Below the pieces are notes generated by a model. The model was not told where the DNA came from. It saw nothing but the letters and a program-made list of their open reading frames with translations, and ran no database searches. Positions 9,280-18,412 of a stretch of DNA of 41,969 bases are shown in pieces. The position numbers and the translations under genes were made by a program. Source of the DNA: Candidatus Anammoxibacter sp. (lineage in GTDB: Bacteria; Planctomycetota; Brocadiia; Brocadiales; Anammoxibacteraceae); the NCBI GenBank assembly GCA_021777105.1, contig JAIQZQ010000140.1, positions 1 through 41,969 on the forward strand, given 5' to 3'. Numbering within the stretch: position 1 is the first letter of the stretch; every line of letters starts with the position of its first letter.

Positions 9280-9972
9280 ACTATTCTCCTTTTTATAAAA
9301 AAAGTCAACGATTGACGAAGACATGCATATTGGCGCTAAGTATTAAACACGATTATAATAACGATATATTTCAGGCTGTCAATGAAAATAATGACGGGCT
9401 GAAATATGAAATGCATGAGATTGTCCGGGTTATGTATAAAGATTAAGTTTTTTATCTCTTGTTGCCGGCCACAGCCTGGTAACCGGTAATCCAAGAAGCC
9501 CCCCCCTGCTTTGCGTGTAACAATCAGCTATGGTTGCAATGGAACACGAAGCTTGAGCTTATTGAATTGTTTTGCGTTCAAACTATGAGGTATGATAGCA
9601 AGAAGGTTAAGACATTTAAAAATTATAGGCAAGATTGAATTGTAATTAATACATAATAATTTGTATAATTTATACTTTAATATATAGTAACTATTCAGCG
9701 TAATTATTGCGCAATGCCTGGCGAACATTGACAAATATGCCTTAATTATCAATGTAAGCAAGGAGTGGATGGAGTAATGGAATGTTGGAATATTGACAAT
9801 AAATGAAATACGATTGTCATCACCCAGTACTCCAAAGCTCCAATACTCCACGCTGCCCATTGCTCCTTATTGATATTTAAAATTATTTTCGTACTTTATG
9901 TTCAAATACGCGGAATGGTTACAATTTATGCGCTAATAGTTAGTGACTAACACTTCATGAAGGAAATTAAAT
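9280..9972. other. 693-bp intergenic region
   Basis: Divergent promoters for the phosphoesterase and the gene at 9973 must lie here. It holds the repeat at 9477-9520, imperfect inverted runs of TGGAGTA/TACTCCA-type units at 9768-9858, and a 13-bp palindrome GTTAGT-G-ACTAAC at 9939-9951, directly upstream of the ribosome site of the next gene. About 40 codons ending at a stop near 9446 (..GLKYEMHEIVRVMYKD) read like the tail of a protein and may be a relic. A 110-codon minus-strand frame through the repeats is not called. Confidence 0.5.
9477..9520. repeat. Inverted copy of the 7678-7717 repeat
   Basis: Read on the minus strand, this segment begins TTACACGCAAAGCAGGGG and ends ATTACCGGTTACCA, matching 7678-7717. 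Differences are one G/A change, a C-run of 8 instead of 4, and two changes near the middle. The two copies bracket the phosphoesterase gene as inverted flanking repeats about 1.8 kb apart. Confidence 0.85.
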
Positions 9973-11889
9973 TTGCAAAATAGCACATTCAAAAAGCTTT
10001 TTTTTATGCGTAAATCAATTTTCGTTTCTCTTTTTCTAATATTTAGCGTCCTGTTTGCTGTTAATTTTGAAGCATATGGAGCGGTAAATATCTCAAAACT
10101 GGATTTGTCCAATTCGTCGTATGAAACCAGAGAGAAGTTTTACGCCTTGCGTGATCTTTTGGACGAGGGATTAATTAGTTATGATGAATATGACAACAAA
10201 ATAACTGAATTGATTGTAACTCTTCAAACAAACATGAGGCAATCAACCGCAACCGCGGCTCTTGATGATCTGAAAAACAGAACCAGTCCACAGCGTAATG
10301 TTTCAATTGCCGACGCCCCTAAGAACGGCTATATAAAGTATCAGGGGATTGATTTCTTAACGTTTGACGAGCTTAAATCTCTATATTATGAACCTGAACC
10401 TCATGGCTATTTAAAGGAAAAGCTCTATAAGTTTTACCGCACTCCGATCATCAGCAACGAGGCTTATTATAGAGGCGTTGGCCCGCGATCCCTATCAGAC
10501 CCGCATATAGGCCCTTTACTTCGCGTGGCAAGCTGGAATATTGAAAAATCAATGCGCATAAAGGAGGCGATTACAATATTTGAGTCGGAATATGAGCTGC
10601 TTGATCGCATTGATCCTGAAAAGTTAACAGCTTTTCGAAAGATAGACACTATTATAAACCAACGGCGGAAATTGGCGCAGGCGGATATTATTTTGCTTCA
10701 GGAGATGGAGATTGGGATGAAACGATCAGGGTATTTGAATGCTGCAAAAGAGCTTGCGGATGCCCTTGATATGAATTACGCTTACGCGCCGGCTTATCTT
10801 GAAATTGATCCTGTTCAACTAGGCATTGAAAAGATTTATTTAGACAAGGGAAAGCTTGACGAGAATGCGACGGATTACTATCAGGAGAATAAAGACAAGT
10901 TCAAAGGCTCATTCGGCAGCGCGGTTCTTTCGCGCTATCCAATTAAGAACGTGGTAGTTCACCCTTTAAAATTTCAGGCTTATGATTGGTATGAAGGCGA
11001 AAAGGAGAAAACAACTTTTCTTGAGAAAACAAAAAGGTTCGGCGGAAAAGTGGCGTTTAAGAGTGAGTTAACGCGAGAGATCAAACATGGGGGCAGGAAT
11101 TTTTTTCGCGTGGATCTTGAGGTACCGGACATACCGGGTAATACACTAACTATTATAAATATTCATTTGGAGATAAAATGTTTGCCTGAGGCGAGATCAA
11201 AACAGATGAAAGAGATCCTCTCCTATATCAAGGATATCAAAAATCCTGTTGTTATGATGGGGGATTTTAATTCCGCTCCAACCGATTTAAGCCCTACATC
11301 AGTGTCTCGCGAGGTTAAGCGTGGCGCAAAAGACCCTACAAACTGGCTAAAAGGCGCGGTAACCACATTTACCGGTATAGGATTTGTTTTAAACACTACA
11401 CGCGGTGTTACCAACGCGGTAAAAAATTTCCAGAATCCTCTTGCGGCCGACATACCAATCTTAGCGCCGAACAAGGTTAAAGATATGTTCGACACAATAG
11501 AGAATTTCAGATTCAGCGATGGAGGAGCGTTTGACTTTCGTGGCGATTCAAAACGTTCCGTCAACGGCAAGTCGGGCAAACTGGCAAACTCTAACCAAAA
11601 AGATCTAAAAGCGTTTAAGACTTCTTTTAGCGTTAAACGGACGATAGCTTATGTTATAGGGAAATACAGGCTTGATTGGGTTTTTGTAAAGTCGTATTTG
11701 AAAGATCCGTTGAATGAGAACGGGCCATACAGGCTGGCCCCCCATTACGGCGAAACGCTAAGCGAGCTTAACGACAGCCTGCGCGTAAAGGTCTCGGACC
11801 ACAATCCGAATATAATTGATCTTCCATTTTCCGAGCCGAAGAAATTCGAGAAGGAACTGGCGAATAAAGGATTGCTGTTTTTTCATTAA
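9973..11889 (+). CDS. Secreted endonuclease/exonuclease/phosphatase-family protein
   Basis: A 638-residue protein with a catalytic domain of the EEP superfamily (PF03372; DNase I, exonuclease III, sphingomyelinase, inositol phosphatase). Motifs in order: ASWNIEK (about 185), ILLQEME, TIINIHLE, VMMGDFNSAP (about 430), LDWVFV, and VSDHNP with D609-H610. These are the metal and catalytic blocks. A hydrophobic N-terminal segment suggests export. Residues about 50-75 (LRDLLDEGLISYDEYDNKITEL) resemble a SHOCT short helical motif. The start is TTG at 9973, with AAGGAA about 8 bases upstream; ATG at 10006 has no such site. The ~60-residue stretch between the last two catalytic blocks is longer than in minimal EEP enzymes. 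It may act on nucleic acid, lipid or sugar phosphates outside the cytoplasm. Confidence 0.88.
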   Translation: MQNSTFKKLFFMRKSIFVSLFLIFSVLFAVNFEAYGAVNISKLDLSNSSYETREKFYALRDLLDEGLISYDEYDNKITELIVTLQTNMRQSTATAALDDLKNRTSPQRNVSIADAPKNGYIKYQGIDFLTFDELKSLYYEPEPHGYLKEKLYKFYRTPIISNEAYYRGVGPRSLSDPHIGPLLRVASWNIEKSMRIKEAITIFESEYELLDRIDPEKLTAFRKIDTIINQRRKLAQADIILLQEMEIGMKRSGYLNAAKELADALDMNYAYAPAYLEIDPVQLGIEKIYLDKGKLDENATDYYQENKDKFKGSFGSAVLSRYPIKNVVVHPLKFQAYDWYEGEKEKTTFLEKTKRFGGKVAFKSELTREIKHGGRNFFRVDLEVPDIPGNTLTIINIHLEIKCLPEARSKQMKEILSYIKDIKNPVVMMGDFNSAPTDLSPTSVSREVKRGAKDPTNWLKGAVTTFTGIGFVLNTTRGVTNAVKNFQNPLAADIPILAPNKVKDMFDTIENFRFSDGGAFDFRGDSKRSVNGKSGKLANSNQKDLKAFKTSFSVKRTIAYVIGKYRLDWVFVKSYLKDPLNENGPYRLAPHYGETLSELNDSLRVKVSDHNPNIIDLPFSEPKKFEKELANKGLLFFH

Positions 11890-12076
11890 TTAAAGAGCAA
11901 TCACGGATTTCAGAGATTACACTGATAAAAAAAGCAAAAGCGTGCCTACAGAAAGAGACGAAAAAAAAAAGCAAAAAGCGGATAAACCACAAATCGTCAC
12001 AAATCCACACTAATAAAAGCAAAAGCAACTTAAAAACAAACAGATAAATCACAAACCGTCACAAATCTTTTTCAAT
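11890..12076. repeat. Degenerate short-word repeats
   Basis: A tract built from repeated words: AAAAGCAAAAGC occurs several times, and CACAAATCGTCACAAATC is followed by a near copy, CACAAACCGTCACAAATC. Similar words in the opposite orientation (GCTTTTGCTTTT, GATTTGTGAAGAT) fill 41500-41830. It ends at the ribosome site of the gene at 12095. Confidence 0.7.
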
Positions 12077-12094
12077 TAAATGAGGAGATAAAGC

Positions 12095-15000
12095 ATGAGA
12101 GGCAAAAACCTGAATAATATGAAAGTTTTTTTTGCGGTTAAATTAATTTTTGTGATGTTCATTGCTATTTGCGCATCTCTAAACCATGCAAACGCCCTAT
12201 CGTTTGATCAGGAGTTTTGCGTTGAGGCGGATAAGGTTGAACATTTGAAAAAGGGCGCGCCTCTTGACCTTTCCGGGCGGTATACACAATGTATTCAGGA
12301 AAATTTTGGGAAAAAGAAGGTTTTACGCAGGACAGACCTTAATGTGAATCTTATAGAATCTGTTTTTGAAACGAGAAAAGTTACGCAAACATACGCGGGC
12401 TCTATAAGTTTTGCCGAGGTTGGCAGAATATTTGGACTGGTTAACGGCGCTGACGATGTTCACACTGTTCCGGCATTTTTTGACATTGAAGGCTCTGTTG
12501 TTTGGGAATTTAATGAGAATCTTCAAATGTTCAGGGCTGAGCCCGGATTTTTTATAGGAACAGTCAGGCCGTTGGTTGGTTGCGGTTGGGTATATCCAGA
12601 CACGATAAATCTCAGGGTTGATGTTGACGATATATCCACATGGACGTTTTCCTTGCCGTTTGAGTGGCATGACAACGGCCCTTGCGAGGGTGAAACAACA
12701 GCATGCATTGAAGGCAAAGGATGCTTCCCAATTGTTTCAAGGGACGATGCCAACAGCCTTGCTCAACCCCTATTTGGAGGAACCGGCAACCAGATAATAC
12801 CGCAGGCGCGAGGTTCAATAACTGTTCAATTAAGCTCATCAAAGATTGTCGCCACAAAGGACAATAATGATATTCAACAAGCTTCGGTAACGCTTTTTAA
12901 ACAAACCGGCTTTATTAGAGCCAAAAAACCGGATGAAACGGAAAAGGAGTTTGAGGCTTTTTTGAAAGATCATGGTAGAACGCAAGTAAGCTCTAAAAAG
13001 CTGAAACCTATTGATAAAGGCAGATATGATTTTTTGGAGCTTCCTATATTTGACACAACTTCAACCGGGGCTTCAACATCTGTGCGACCGATTTATTATA
13101 CCGTTGAAGTTACCAACGCTGAAACAGAGGAGATAGTCCCTGATATTGACGATAAAGGCGGAATAACAGGCGATAAAACCGAGACGTTGTATTTTTCAAA
13201 TAGTTCAAATATCAATATCAGGCCTGATATTGATATTGTTAAAGCCTCCCTATTGCCGTTTGACGGTATTGGCGTTAAATTGGAACTGATTGAAGCTCTT
13301 GGCACAAGCACGTTCAGCAACTATATCCCTATTGAAAATGACGCTAAAAATTTCGTAGAAGAGCTTGTTAAAAATCCTGAAAACAAGGATGACAAAAATG
13401 AGAAATTTACCCCCGAGGTTCAGGAAGCTCTCAAAAGAGCTATCTGGGCTGAAAGGGTTACCCTTGACGGCGCAAGGTTTTCAGATAAACTTTTAGAAAT
13501 TATGTTAAATGGCCTGGCAACGGTAATTGCCGACCTCTTTGACGATGTTGCTAATTTCGCAAAAGACGGCAAGACCGCGGTTGACAAGAAGATTAATGAA
13601 ACACAGGGGAATCTGGATAAATTCACTAAACAGAATATATGGGAAATTTCTAATGATCCACTTAAAGATATAAACAGGCTTGAGAAGAATTTAAAAAGGC
13701 TTTCCGAAGTAAAAGGGCTTACCGACAAGCTTGATAGCTTTGATAAAAGCTTTAAATTGTTAAGCATTGGCATTGCGAGTGTTCTTAACAGAAAAAATGA
13801 CAAGGAATTTATTCAGCTTGTTCAAAAAGGGCTTAACATTTTATCAAGAAGCGCTAAAGCGTTTATTCTTTCAGGCGCTTCCGGCAAACAAGGCGTCAAG
13901 GGCGGCCTGCAGGGTTTAATAAAGATTGCGATTGAGGAGAGTATAAAGGCGTCTAAACCGCTTATACTGGACAACTCAATATTGCCTTCCTACACTAAAG
14001 GCACTGCGCCTTTCCTTAAAGATTCCGTTGATAAATTTAAGAAATGGAATACCGCTGATCCGTCAAATTATAGCAGAGACCGTAACGAGGTGGCGGAGAT
14101 TTTAGGAGATTTAAACGATAAGGTTACTATCGCTATTCTTGACGCTGAGGCTCTGCAAGACGCCGCCGGCTGGCTTGATCTTGCGCAGGACGGGTTAGGG
14201 GCTATTAATAATGTGACAAATGTGCCTATGCTGAAAGTTATCGAAAAAGTAGTACAGGCTTCTAAATATATCAACAATGCAAGAAGTGTCATAATACCAT
14301 TCTCGGTTGTGTTTGGAGACGCGCAAGACCTTGTTCAAAAAGGAACTCTAAAGGCGTTTGGAGACGATGCGCCAACCGGTTCACGAGTAATTGCGGCAGG
14401 ACAATCCGGCGTTTTAAAACATAGCGGGCAGCCAAATCGCGTTAGGATCAATAGATCTCTTTTTGACGCAATACCTGCCGCGGTAGACGGTTTAGCAGAT
14501 GCCCTTAACCGGATATCGGAAAACCTTAAAGCGGATAACATAGGCGCCGCTCTGGAATTATCAGGCGGCGACGGCCCGGATGGTTATATTAATAATATTA
14601 CTGAATTGGACCAGGCAATTTCATTTATTTTAACACAGGTTTCAGGTCTCACCGCTTCATCTCCCGCCGGCGCACAGATTGATAGTTTTACTGATCTAAT
14701 AGCTGAAGATCTTAAATTAAAGACACTGGAAATACAATTTGAAGAGAGAATTACCGACCTGTTTGTAAAGATATTTACAATTGAATTTGAAGGGCCTCAA
14801 GATCCTCTCTATATAGCCGACCGGAACAATGTGTTAGCTCTGATAGATTCAACAGTAGACGCTATAAAACAATTTGAAACATCGCTGGATAATATTAAAG
14901 CCGTCATAGCCGAGGTTGAGTTGCTGCCTGCTATTGCGGTTCAAAATCCTCTGATTGTTTCTAAAAATACAGGCGGTGGTTCTATAACCGAATCGCCTGA

Positions 15001-16432
15001 AGAGTTTACATTCAGCGTCAAGGTTAAAAATTTAAGCGAAACCGCAGTATCCGGATTATCCGCAAAATTAACCGTTTTATCTCCAAATGATTCCGTAACT
15101 GCCTCGCCCTCTCCTGATGCTCCAATTGAAATAGGCGCTTTAGAGGCGGATGACGGAGCTAAAGGCGCCGGAGCTGATGAGACAACTGTTGAATGGACGC
15201 TAACTTATGAAGGCAATTTTAGCTCAGAAGCCATATTTATAATTGTAAATATTCTTGAAAACGGCGACGATCCTTTTGCTTTTGTAACCAATGAAATTCA
15301 AGACGCCCTTGTAGTTGCACCTGCAAAAGCCGATAAAGATTTAGACTTTATGCCGGATGATTGGGAAAATGATAACGGTCTTGACGACACAAAGGATGAC
15401 TCAATGGACGACGCCGACAATGACGGCGTTATAAATATTCGTGAATTTAAGATAGGAACCGATCCGCAAAATTCCGACACCGACAATGACGGCCTATCAG
15501 ACGGCGACGAGCTTTCCGGCAAAGCCAATGGGATAGCGACCGATCCGCTAAACGCAGACTCGGACAATGACGGCGAACAGGACGGAACTGACGGACAGCC
15601 GCTTGACGGCGGCTCAACTGATAAACCAAATGATGGAGATGTTCCGGGCGAACCTGAAATATCCATAGACAAAACAATAGTTAATCTTGATAGAGACGAG
15701 CCTTCCGCGTCTGTAATTGTGTCTAACAGCGGCAAAGGCAATCTAACATGGTCGGCTATTTCCGACAATGAATCTATTGCGGTCGTCAGCCCCAAATCGC
15801 CTGATTTTTACAACGGCAAAGGTTTTCTGCTGATAAGCGCGCCCGATGGTTACGATTTTGACACTCCCGGAAAAAACATTGCAGTTGTTAAAGCTTTTGA
15901 TGTGACCGGCGCAGACAAAGACTTTAAAGAAATAATGGTAAAGGTTGGAACCGGCAAGGAGCGCAAGCCTCCGGTTGACGTAGGAACACCTACGCCGGAA
16001 CCCGAGCCGACAACAGGCAAGCCAACTCCAGAGCCAACAACCGGGCCAACCCCCGCGCCAAAACCTCCATCCGGCAAATCATTTACATTTAATTGTGATA
16101 GCCCGTTATCCATAGGCAATGCGGGCATTGAAACCCTGAATTTAAAACCTGGAGAAAGCGAGACTTGCGTTTTAAAACTGGTTAACGCCGCTACCGGAGT
16201 AACTGTAAACGTGGCGACCGATGTTAAAAACGGATTTCGTCAATCAAGCTCTGTTGAGCCTGGATCCGGCGTTACAGATGAAAACATGGAGATGGTATTC
16301 TCCATTACAGGACTTAAACGCGGCCGGGACTGGATAGGCTGGGCAGTGCCGAATGATAAAGGGGATATAAAGTTTAATAAACGAGCATATGACGCGGGCA
16401 GAGCCTGGGGTATGTTTGTAGAAGTGAAGTAG
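12095..16432 (+). CDS. Giant secreted protein with Ca-binding repeats and BACON-like domain
   Basis: 1445 residues, family not recognised as a whole. A signal peptide ends near residue 35 (NHANA). The N-terminal ~260 residues look beta-rich with several cysteines. Residues about 370-900 are mostly helical and partly coiled-coil. About 950-1070 resembles a CARDB-like beta domain. About 1079-1168 holds tandem D-x-D-x-D-G motifs (DADNDG, DTDNDG, DSDNDG) of thrombospondin type 3 style calcium binding. About 1186-1285 resembles a BACON domain. A PTPEP-rich linker (about 1291-1327) leads to a C-terminal beta domain. The ATG has GAGGAGA seven bases upstream. A cell-surface or matrix role is likely. 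It lies 205 bp after the secreted EEP gene and may be co-transcribed with it. Confidence 0.8.
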   Translation: MRGKNLNNMKVFFAVKLIFVMFIAICASLNHANALSFDQEFCVEADKVEHLKKGAPLDLSGRYTQCIQENFGKKKVLRRTDLNVNLIESVFETRKVTQTYAGSISFAEVGRIFGLVNGADDVHTVPAFFDIEGSVVWEFNENLQMFRAEPGFFIGTVRPLVGCGWVYPDTINLRVDVDDISTWTFSLPFEWHDNGPCEGETTACIEGKGCFPIVSRDDANSLAQPLFGGTGNQIIPQARGSITVQLSSSKIVATKDNNDIQQASVTLFKQTGFIRAKKPDETEKEFEAFLKDHGRTQVSSKKLKPIDKGRYDFLELPIFDTTSTGASTSVRPIYYTVEVTNAETEEIVPDIDDKGGITGDKTETLYFSNSSNINIRPDIDIVKASLLPFDGIGVKLELIEALGTSTFSNYIPIENDAKNFVEELVKNPENKDDKNEKFTPEVQEALKRAIWAERVTLDGARFSDKLLEIMLNGLATVIADLFDDVANFAKDGKTAVDKKINETQGNLDKFTKQNIWEISNDPLKDINRLEKNLKRLSEVKGLTDKLDSFDKSFKLLSIGIASVLNRKNDKEFIQLVQKGLNILSRSAKAFILSGASGKQGVKGGLQGLIKIAIEESIKASKPLILDNSILPSYTKGTAPFLKDSVDKFKKWNTADPSNYSRDRNEVAEILGDLNDKVTIAILDAEALQDAAGWLDLAQDGLGAINNVTNVPMLKVIEKVVQASKYINNARSVIIPFSVVFGDAQDLVQKGTLKAFGDDAPTGSRVIAAGQSGVLKHSGQPNRVRINRSLFDAIPAAVDGLADALNRISENLKADNIGAALELSGGDGPDGYINNITELDQAISFILTQVSGLTASSPAGAQIDSFTDLIAEDLKLKTLEIQFEERITDLFVKIFTIEFEGPQDPLYIADRNNVLALIDSTVDAIKQFETSLDNIKAVIAEVELLPAIAVQNPLIVSKNTGGGSITESPEEFTFSVKVKNLSETAVSGLSAKLTVLSPNDSVTASPSPDAPIEIGALEADDGAKGAGADETTVEWTLTYEGNFSSEAIFIIVNILENGDDPFAFVTNEIQDALVVAPAKADKDLDFMPDDWENDNGLDDTKDDSMDDADNDGVINIREFKIGTDPQNSDTDNDGLSDGDELSGKANGIATDPLNADSDNDGEQDGTDGQPLDGGSTDKPNDGDVPGEPEISIDKTIVNLDRDEPSASVIVSNSGKGNLTWSAISDNESIAVVSPKSPDFYNGKGFLLISAPDGYDFDTPGKNIAVVKAFDVTGADKDFKEIMVKVGTGKERKPPVDVGTPTPEPEPTTGKPTPEPTTGPTPAPKPPSGKSFTFNCDSPLSIGNAGIETLNLKPGESETCVLKLVNAATGVTVNVATDVKNGFRQSSSVEPGSGVTDENMEMVFSITGLKRGRDWIGWAVPNDKGDIKFNKRAYDAGRAWGMFVEVK

Positions 16433-16528
16433 AGTTAACTGGATACCGGATGCTGGATTAAAAAGCAGATATTCGAGTTAAAAAGAAAATCACGAAAAAG
16501 AGGCAAAATGCGCAAGAAATATAGTCTT

Positions 16529-16615
16529 GTAGGTTGGGTAGAATGTAATGAAACCCAACATAAATAAAAGGAATTCATTTTAATGTTGGGTTTCGTTTCA
16601 CTCTACCCAACCTAC
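16529..16615. repeat. REP/MITE-like long palindrome
   Basis: Arms at 16529-16561 and 16583-16615 match at 30 of 33 positions, with a 21-bp AT-rich centre. The arm begins GTAGGTTGGGTAGA and ends AAACCCAACAT, a sequence type widespread as a dispersed palindrome in unrelated bacteria. It lies between two convergent genes and could also end transcription from both sides, although it has no T-run. Confidence 0.9.
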
Positions 16616-16638
16616 GTTTCTAAACGGTATATTCGTCA

Positions 16639-18024
16639 TTAATCGATTTTAATTTCAAATTTGCCTGTGCGCGCCATGGAGGCAAAGCCGCCGTCTATGT
16701 CAATTGCGTCTTCATATCCAAGCGATTTTAAAACCGAGCAGGCCGCCATTGACCTGTAACCGCCCTGGCAGTGAATGTAATACGTTTCGCCTGGTTTAAG
16801 TTTGTCCAGGTCTTTATATATGTAATCCAGTGGAAAATTCTTCGCGGAATCAACATGCCCCGTTTCAAATTCAGGAGGTTTTCTTATGTCGAGCAGGTTT
16901 ATCGAAGAGCTTTCCATTCTCAACGCCAACTCTTCAGCTGAAATTGACTCGATAGACTCAATTTTTTTGCCCGCATCTCTCCATGCTTCAAAACCGCCCT
17001 TGAGATAACCAATAACGTTCTGAAAACCAACAGCCGCTAATCTTGCAACCGTAGGTTCCACGCGATCGTCATCCGAAATAATGATGATTTTGCTTTCTAT
17101 ATGAGAAATAATAACTGCCGCCCACATTTCAAAAGCGCCGCCAAGGCCAAGGTTTATGGACCCGGGAATGAACTCTTTGTTAAAGGTCTGAGGGGCGCGC
17201 GTGTCCAGCAAAAACGCGCCGGCCTCATGTTCTTTTTCAATCTCATCAACTGAAAGAGGTCTGGTCCCCTTAGTTGTCACCTCATCAATGCCTTTGTATC
17301 CAGATCTGTTAAGCTCCGCAATTTTTGGAAAATAGAGAGGAGGCGGCAATATGCCCTTAATAACCTGTTTTATAAAATCGTCTCTTTTAATATCCTGCAA
17401 CGCGTAATTGCTCTTTTTCTGCTCGCCTAAAGTTGAAAAGGTCTCTTTGCTCATCTTCTTGCCGCAAGCGGAGCCCGCGCCATGCGCGGGATAAACAATA
17501 ACATTGTTATCAAGCGGAAGGATCTTTGCGTGTATGGAATCGTATAATGTCCCTGCGCGGTCTTCTTTTGTGACGTTGGATTTAACAGCAAGGTCCGGCC
17601 TGCCGACATCCCCTATAAAAAGGGTGTCGCCTGTAAAAATTGAGCGGGGCCCCCCATTCTCATCTAAAAGCAGAAACGATGATGATTCCGGCGTGTGGCC
17701 CGGAGTATGAAGCAGTTTAATTTTAATTGTTCCCAACGTAAAATATTCGCCGTCCACCCCTTCATGCATATGGTAAGTTGTTTTTGCAGTTGGGCCAAAC
17801 ACGATTTTTGCCCCGCACTTTCTTGAAAGATCAAGATGACCTGACACAAAGTCCGCGTGAAAATGCGTTTCAAAAATATATTTTATCGTAGCCCCAGACT
17901 TCTTCGCCCTATTCAGATATACGCCGGGCTCCCTTAACGGGTCAATCAACGCAGCTTCGCCATCCGACTCAATATAATAAGTAGCCGCGGCCAGGCTCTT
18001 TGTGTACATTTGTTCAACTATCAT
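16639..18024 (-). CDS. MBL-fold hydrolase with two rhodanese domains (persulfide dioxygenase-like)
   Basis: 461 residues. The metallo-beta-lactamase domain (1-240) has THFHADFVSGH with H54, H56 and D58. The position that is histidine in two-metal enzymes (HxHxDH) is F59, consistent with the mononuclear-iron ETHE1/persulfide dioxygenase subgroup. Two rhodanese domains follow (about 265-355 and 370-458). The second has an intact active-site loop, HCQGGYRS. In the first the catalytic cysteine position reads SDDDR and is probably dead. Similar fusions (CstB, BSP types) oxidise persulfides and handle thiosulfate in sulfide detoxification. The ATG has AAGGAG seven bases upstream. A sulfur-handling role is likely; exact products are not determined. 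Confidence 0.9.
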   Translation of the reverse strand: MIVEQMYTKSLAAATYYIESDGEAALIDPLREPGVYLNRAKKSGATIKYIFETHFHADFVSGHLDLSRKCGAKIVFGPTAKTTYHMHEGVDGEYFTLGTIKIKLLHTPGHTPESSSFLLLDENGGPRSIFTGDTLFIGDVGRPDLAVKSNVTKEDRAGTLYDSIHAKILPLDNNVIVYPAHGAGSACGKKMSKETFSTLGEQKKSNYALQDIKRDDFIKQVIKGILPPPLYFPKIAELNRSGYKGIDEVTTKGTRPLSVDEIEKEHEAGAFLLDTRAPQTFNKEFIPGSINLGLGGAFEMWAAVIISHIESKIIIISDDDRVEPTVARLAAVGFQNVIGYLKGGFEAWRDAGKKIESIESISAEELALRMESSSINLLDIRKPPEFETGHVDSAKNFPLDYIYKDLDKLKPGETYYIHCQGGYRSMAACSVLKSLGYEDAIDIDGGFASMARTGKFEIKID

Positions 18025-18063
18025 TTGTTTTCTCCTTTGTTAGGGTAAATTGAGCGCTTCATA

Positions 18064-18103
18064 TCACCCTCCCCTACCCCCTCCCATCAAGGGAGGGGGA
18101 ATT
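18064..18103. repeat. G-rich perfect hairpin
   Basis: CCCCCTCCC at 18077-18085 pairs perfectly with GGGAGGGGG at 18091-18099 around a 5-nt loop. No T-run follows in either direction. Relatives of the word (CCCTCCCCTAACCC and GGTTAGGGGAGGGTGATAAG) recur near 32880, 36353-36390 and 36690-36712, so it is one member of a dispersed family. Confidence 0.75.
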
Positions 18104-18141
18104 AAAGGTATATATTTAATTTCAATATTCCGCTCAATCCT

Positions 18142-18411
18142 CTACAAAACCATCAGAATATCAGGGTTTGCTTTAAGCGCGGTGTAAATTTCATTTCGAG
18201 CCTCTTCGCTTTCAACAACCAACTCAAGATTCATGCTGCAATATTTTCCTGTTTTGCTGTTTTTTGACGGAACAAGTTTGTGCTCTTTGTCTTTAATTAA
18301 ATCTTCAACAGCTTCGCGCGCGGCGTCACGGTTTTGTGTAATTATTTTATAAACCCAATTGCATGGATATTCAAGTTTTAGCTTTTCGTTTGTAAGCTCT
18401 AATTCTTTCAT
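18142..18411 (-). CDS. DUF493 (YbeD-like) small protein
   Basis: 89 residues, a full-length match in layout to the DUF493/YbeD family (PF04359), a small alpha/beta ACT-like fold: YPCNWVYKIITQNRDAAREAV, then S-x-N-S-K-T-G-K-Y-CSMNLELVVES, and a C-terminal helix. The function of the family is not established. It starts one base after the stop of the DUF2293 gene, with AAGGGA upstream, so the two are co-translated from one message. Confidence 0.85.
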   Translation of the reverse strand: MKELELTNEKLKLEYPCNWVYKIITQNRDAAREAVEDLIKDKEHKLVPSKNSKTGKYCSMNLELVVESEEARNEIYTALKANPDILMVL

Positions 18412-18412
18412 T

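Noticed and set aside
9528..9860. 110-codon minus-strand frame
   Set aside because: Its first part is translated repeat (WSFGVLG type) and the rest is AT-rich with no recognisable domain.
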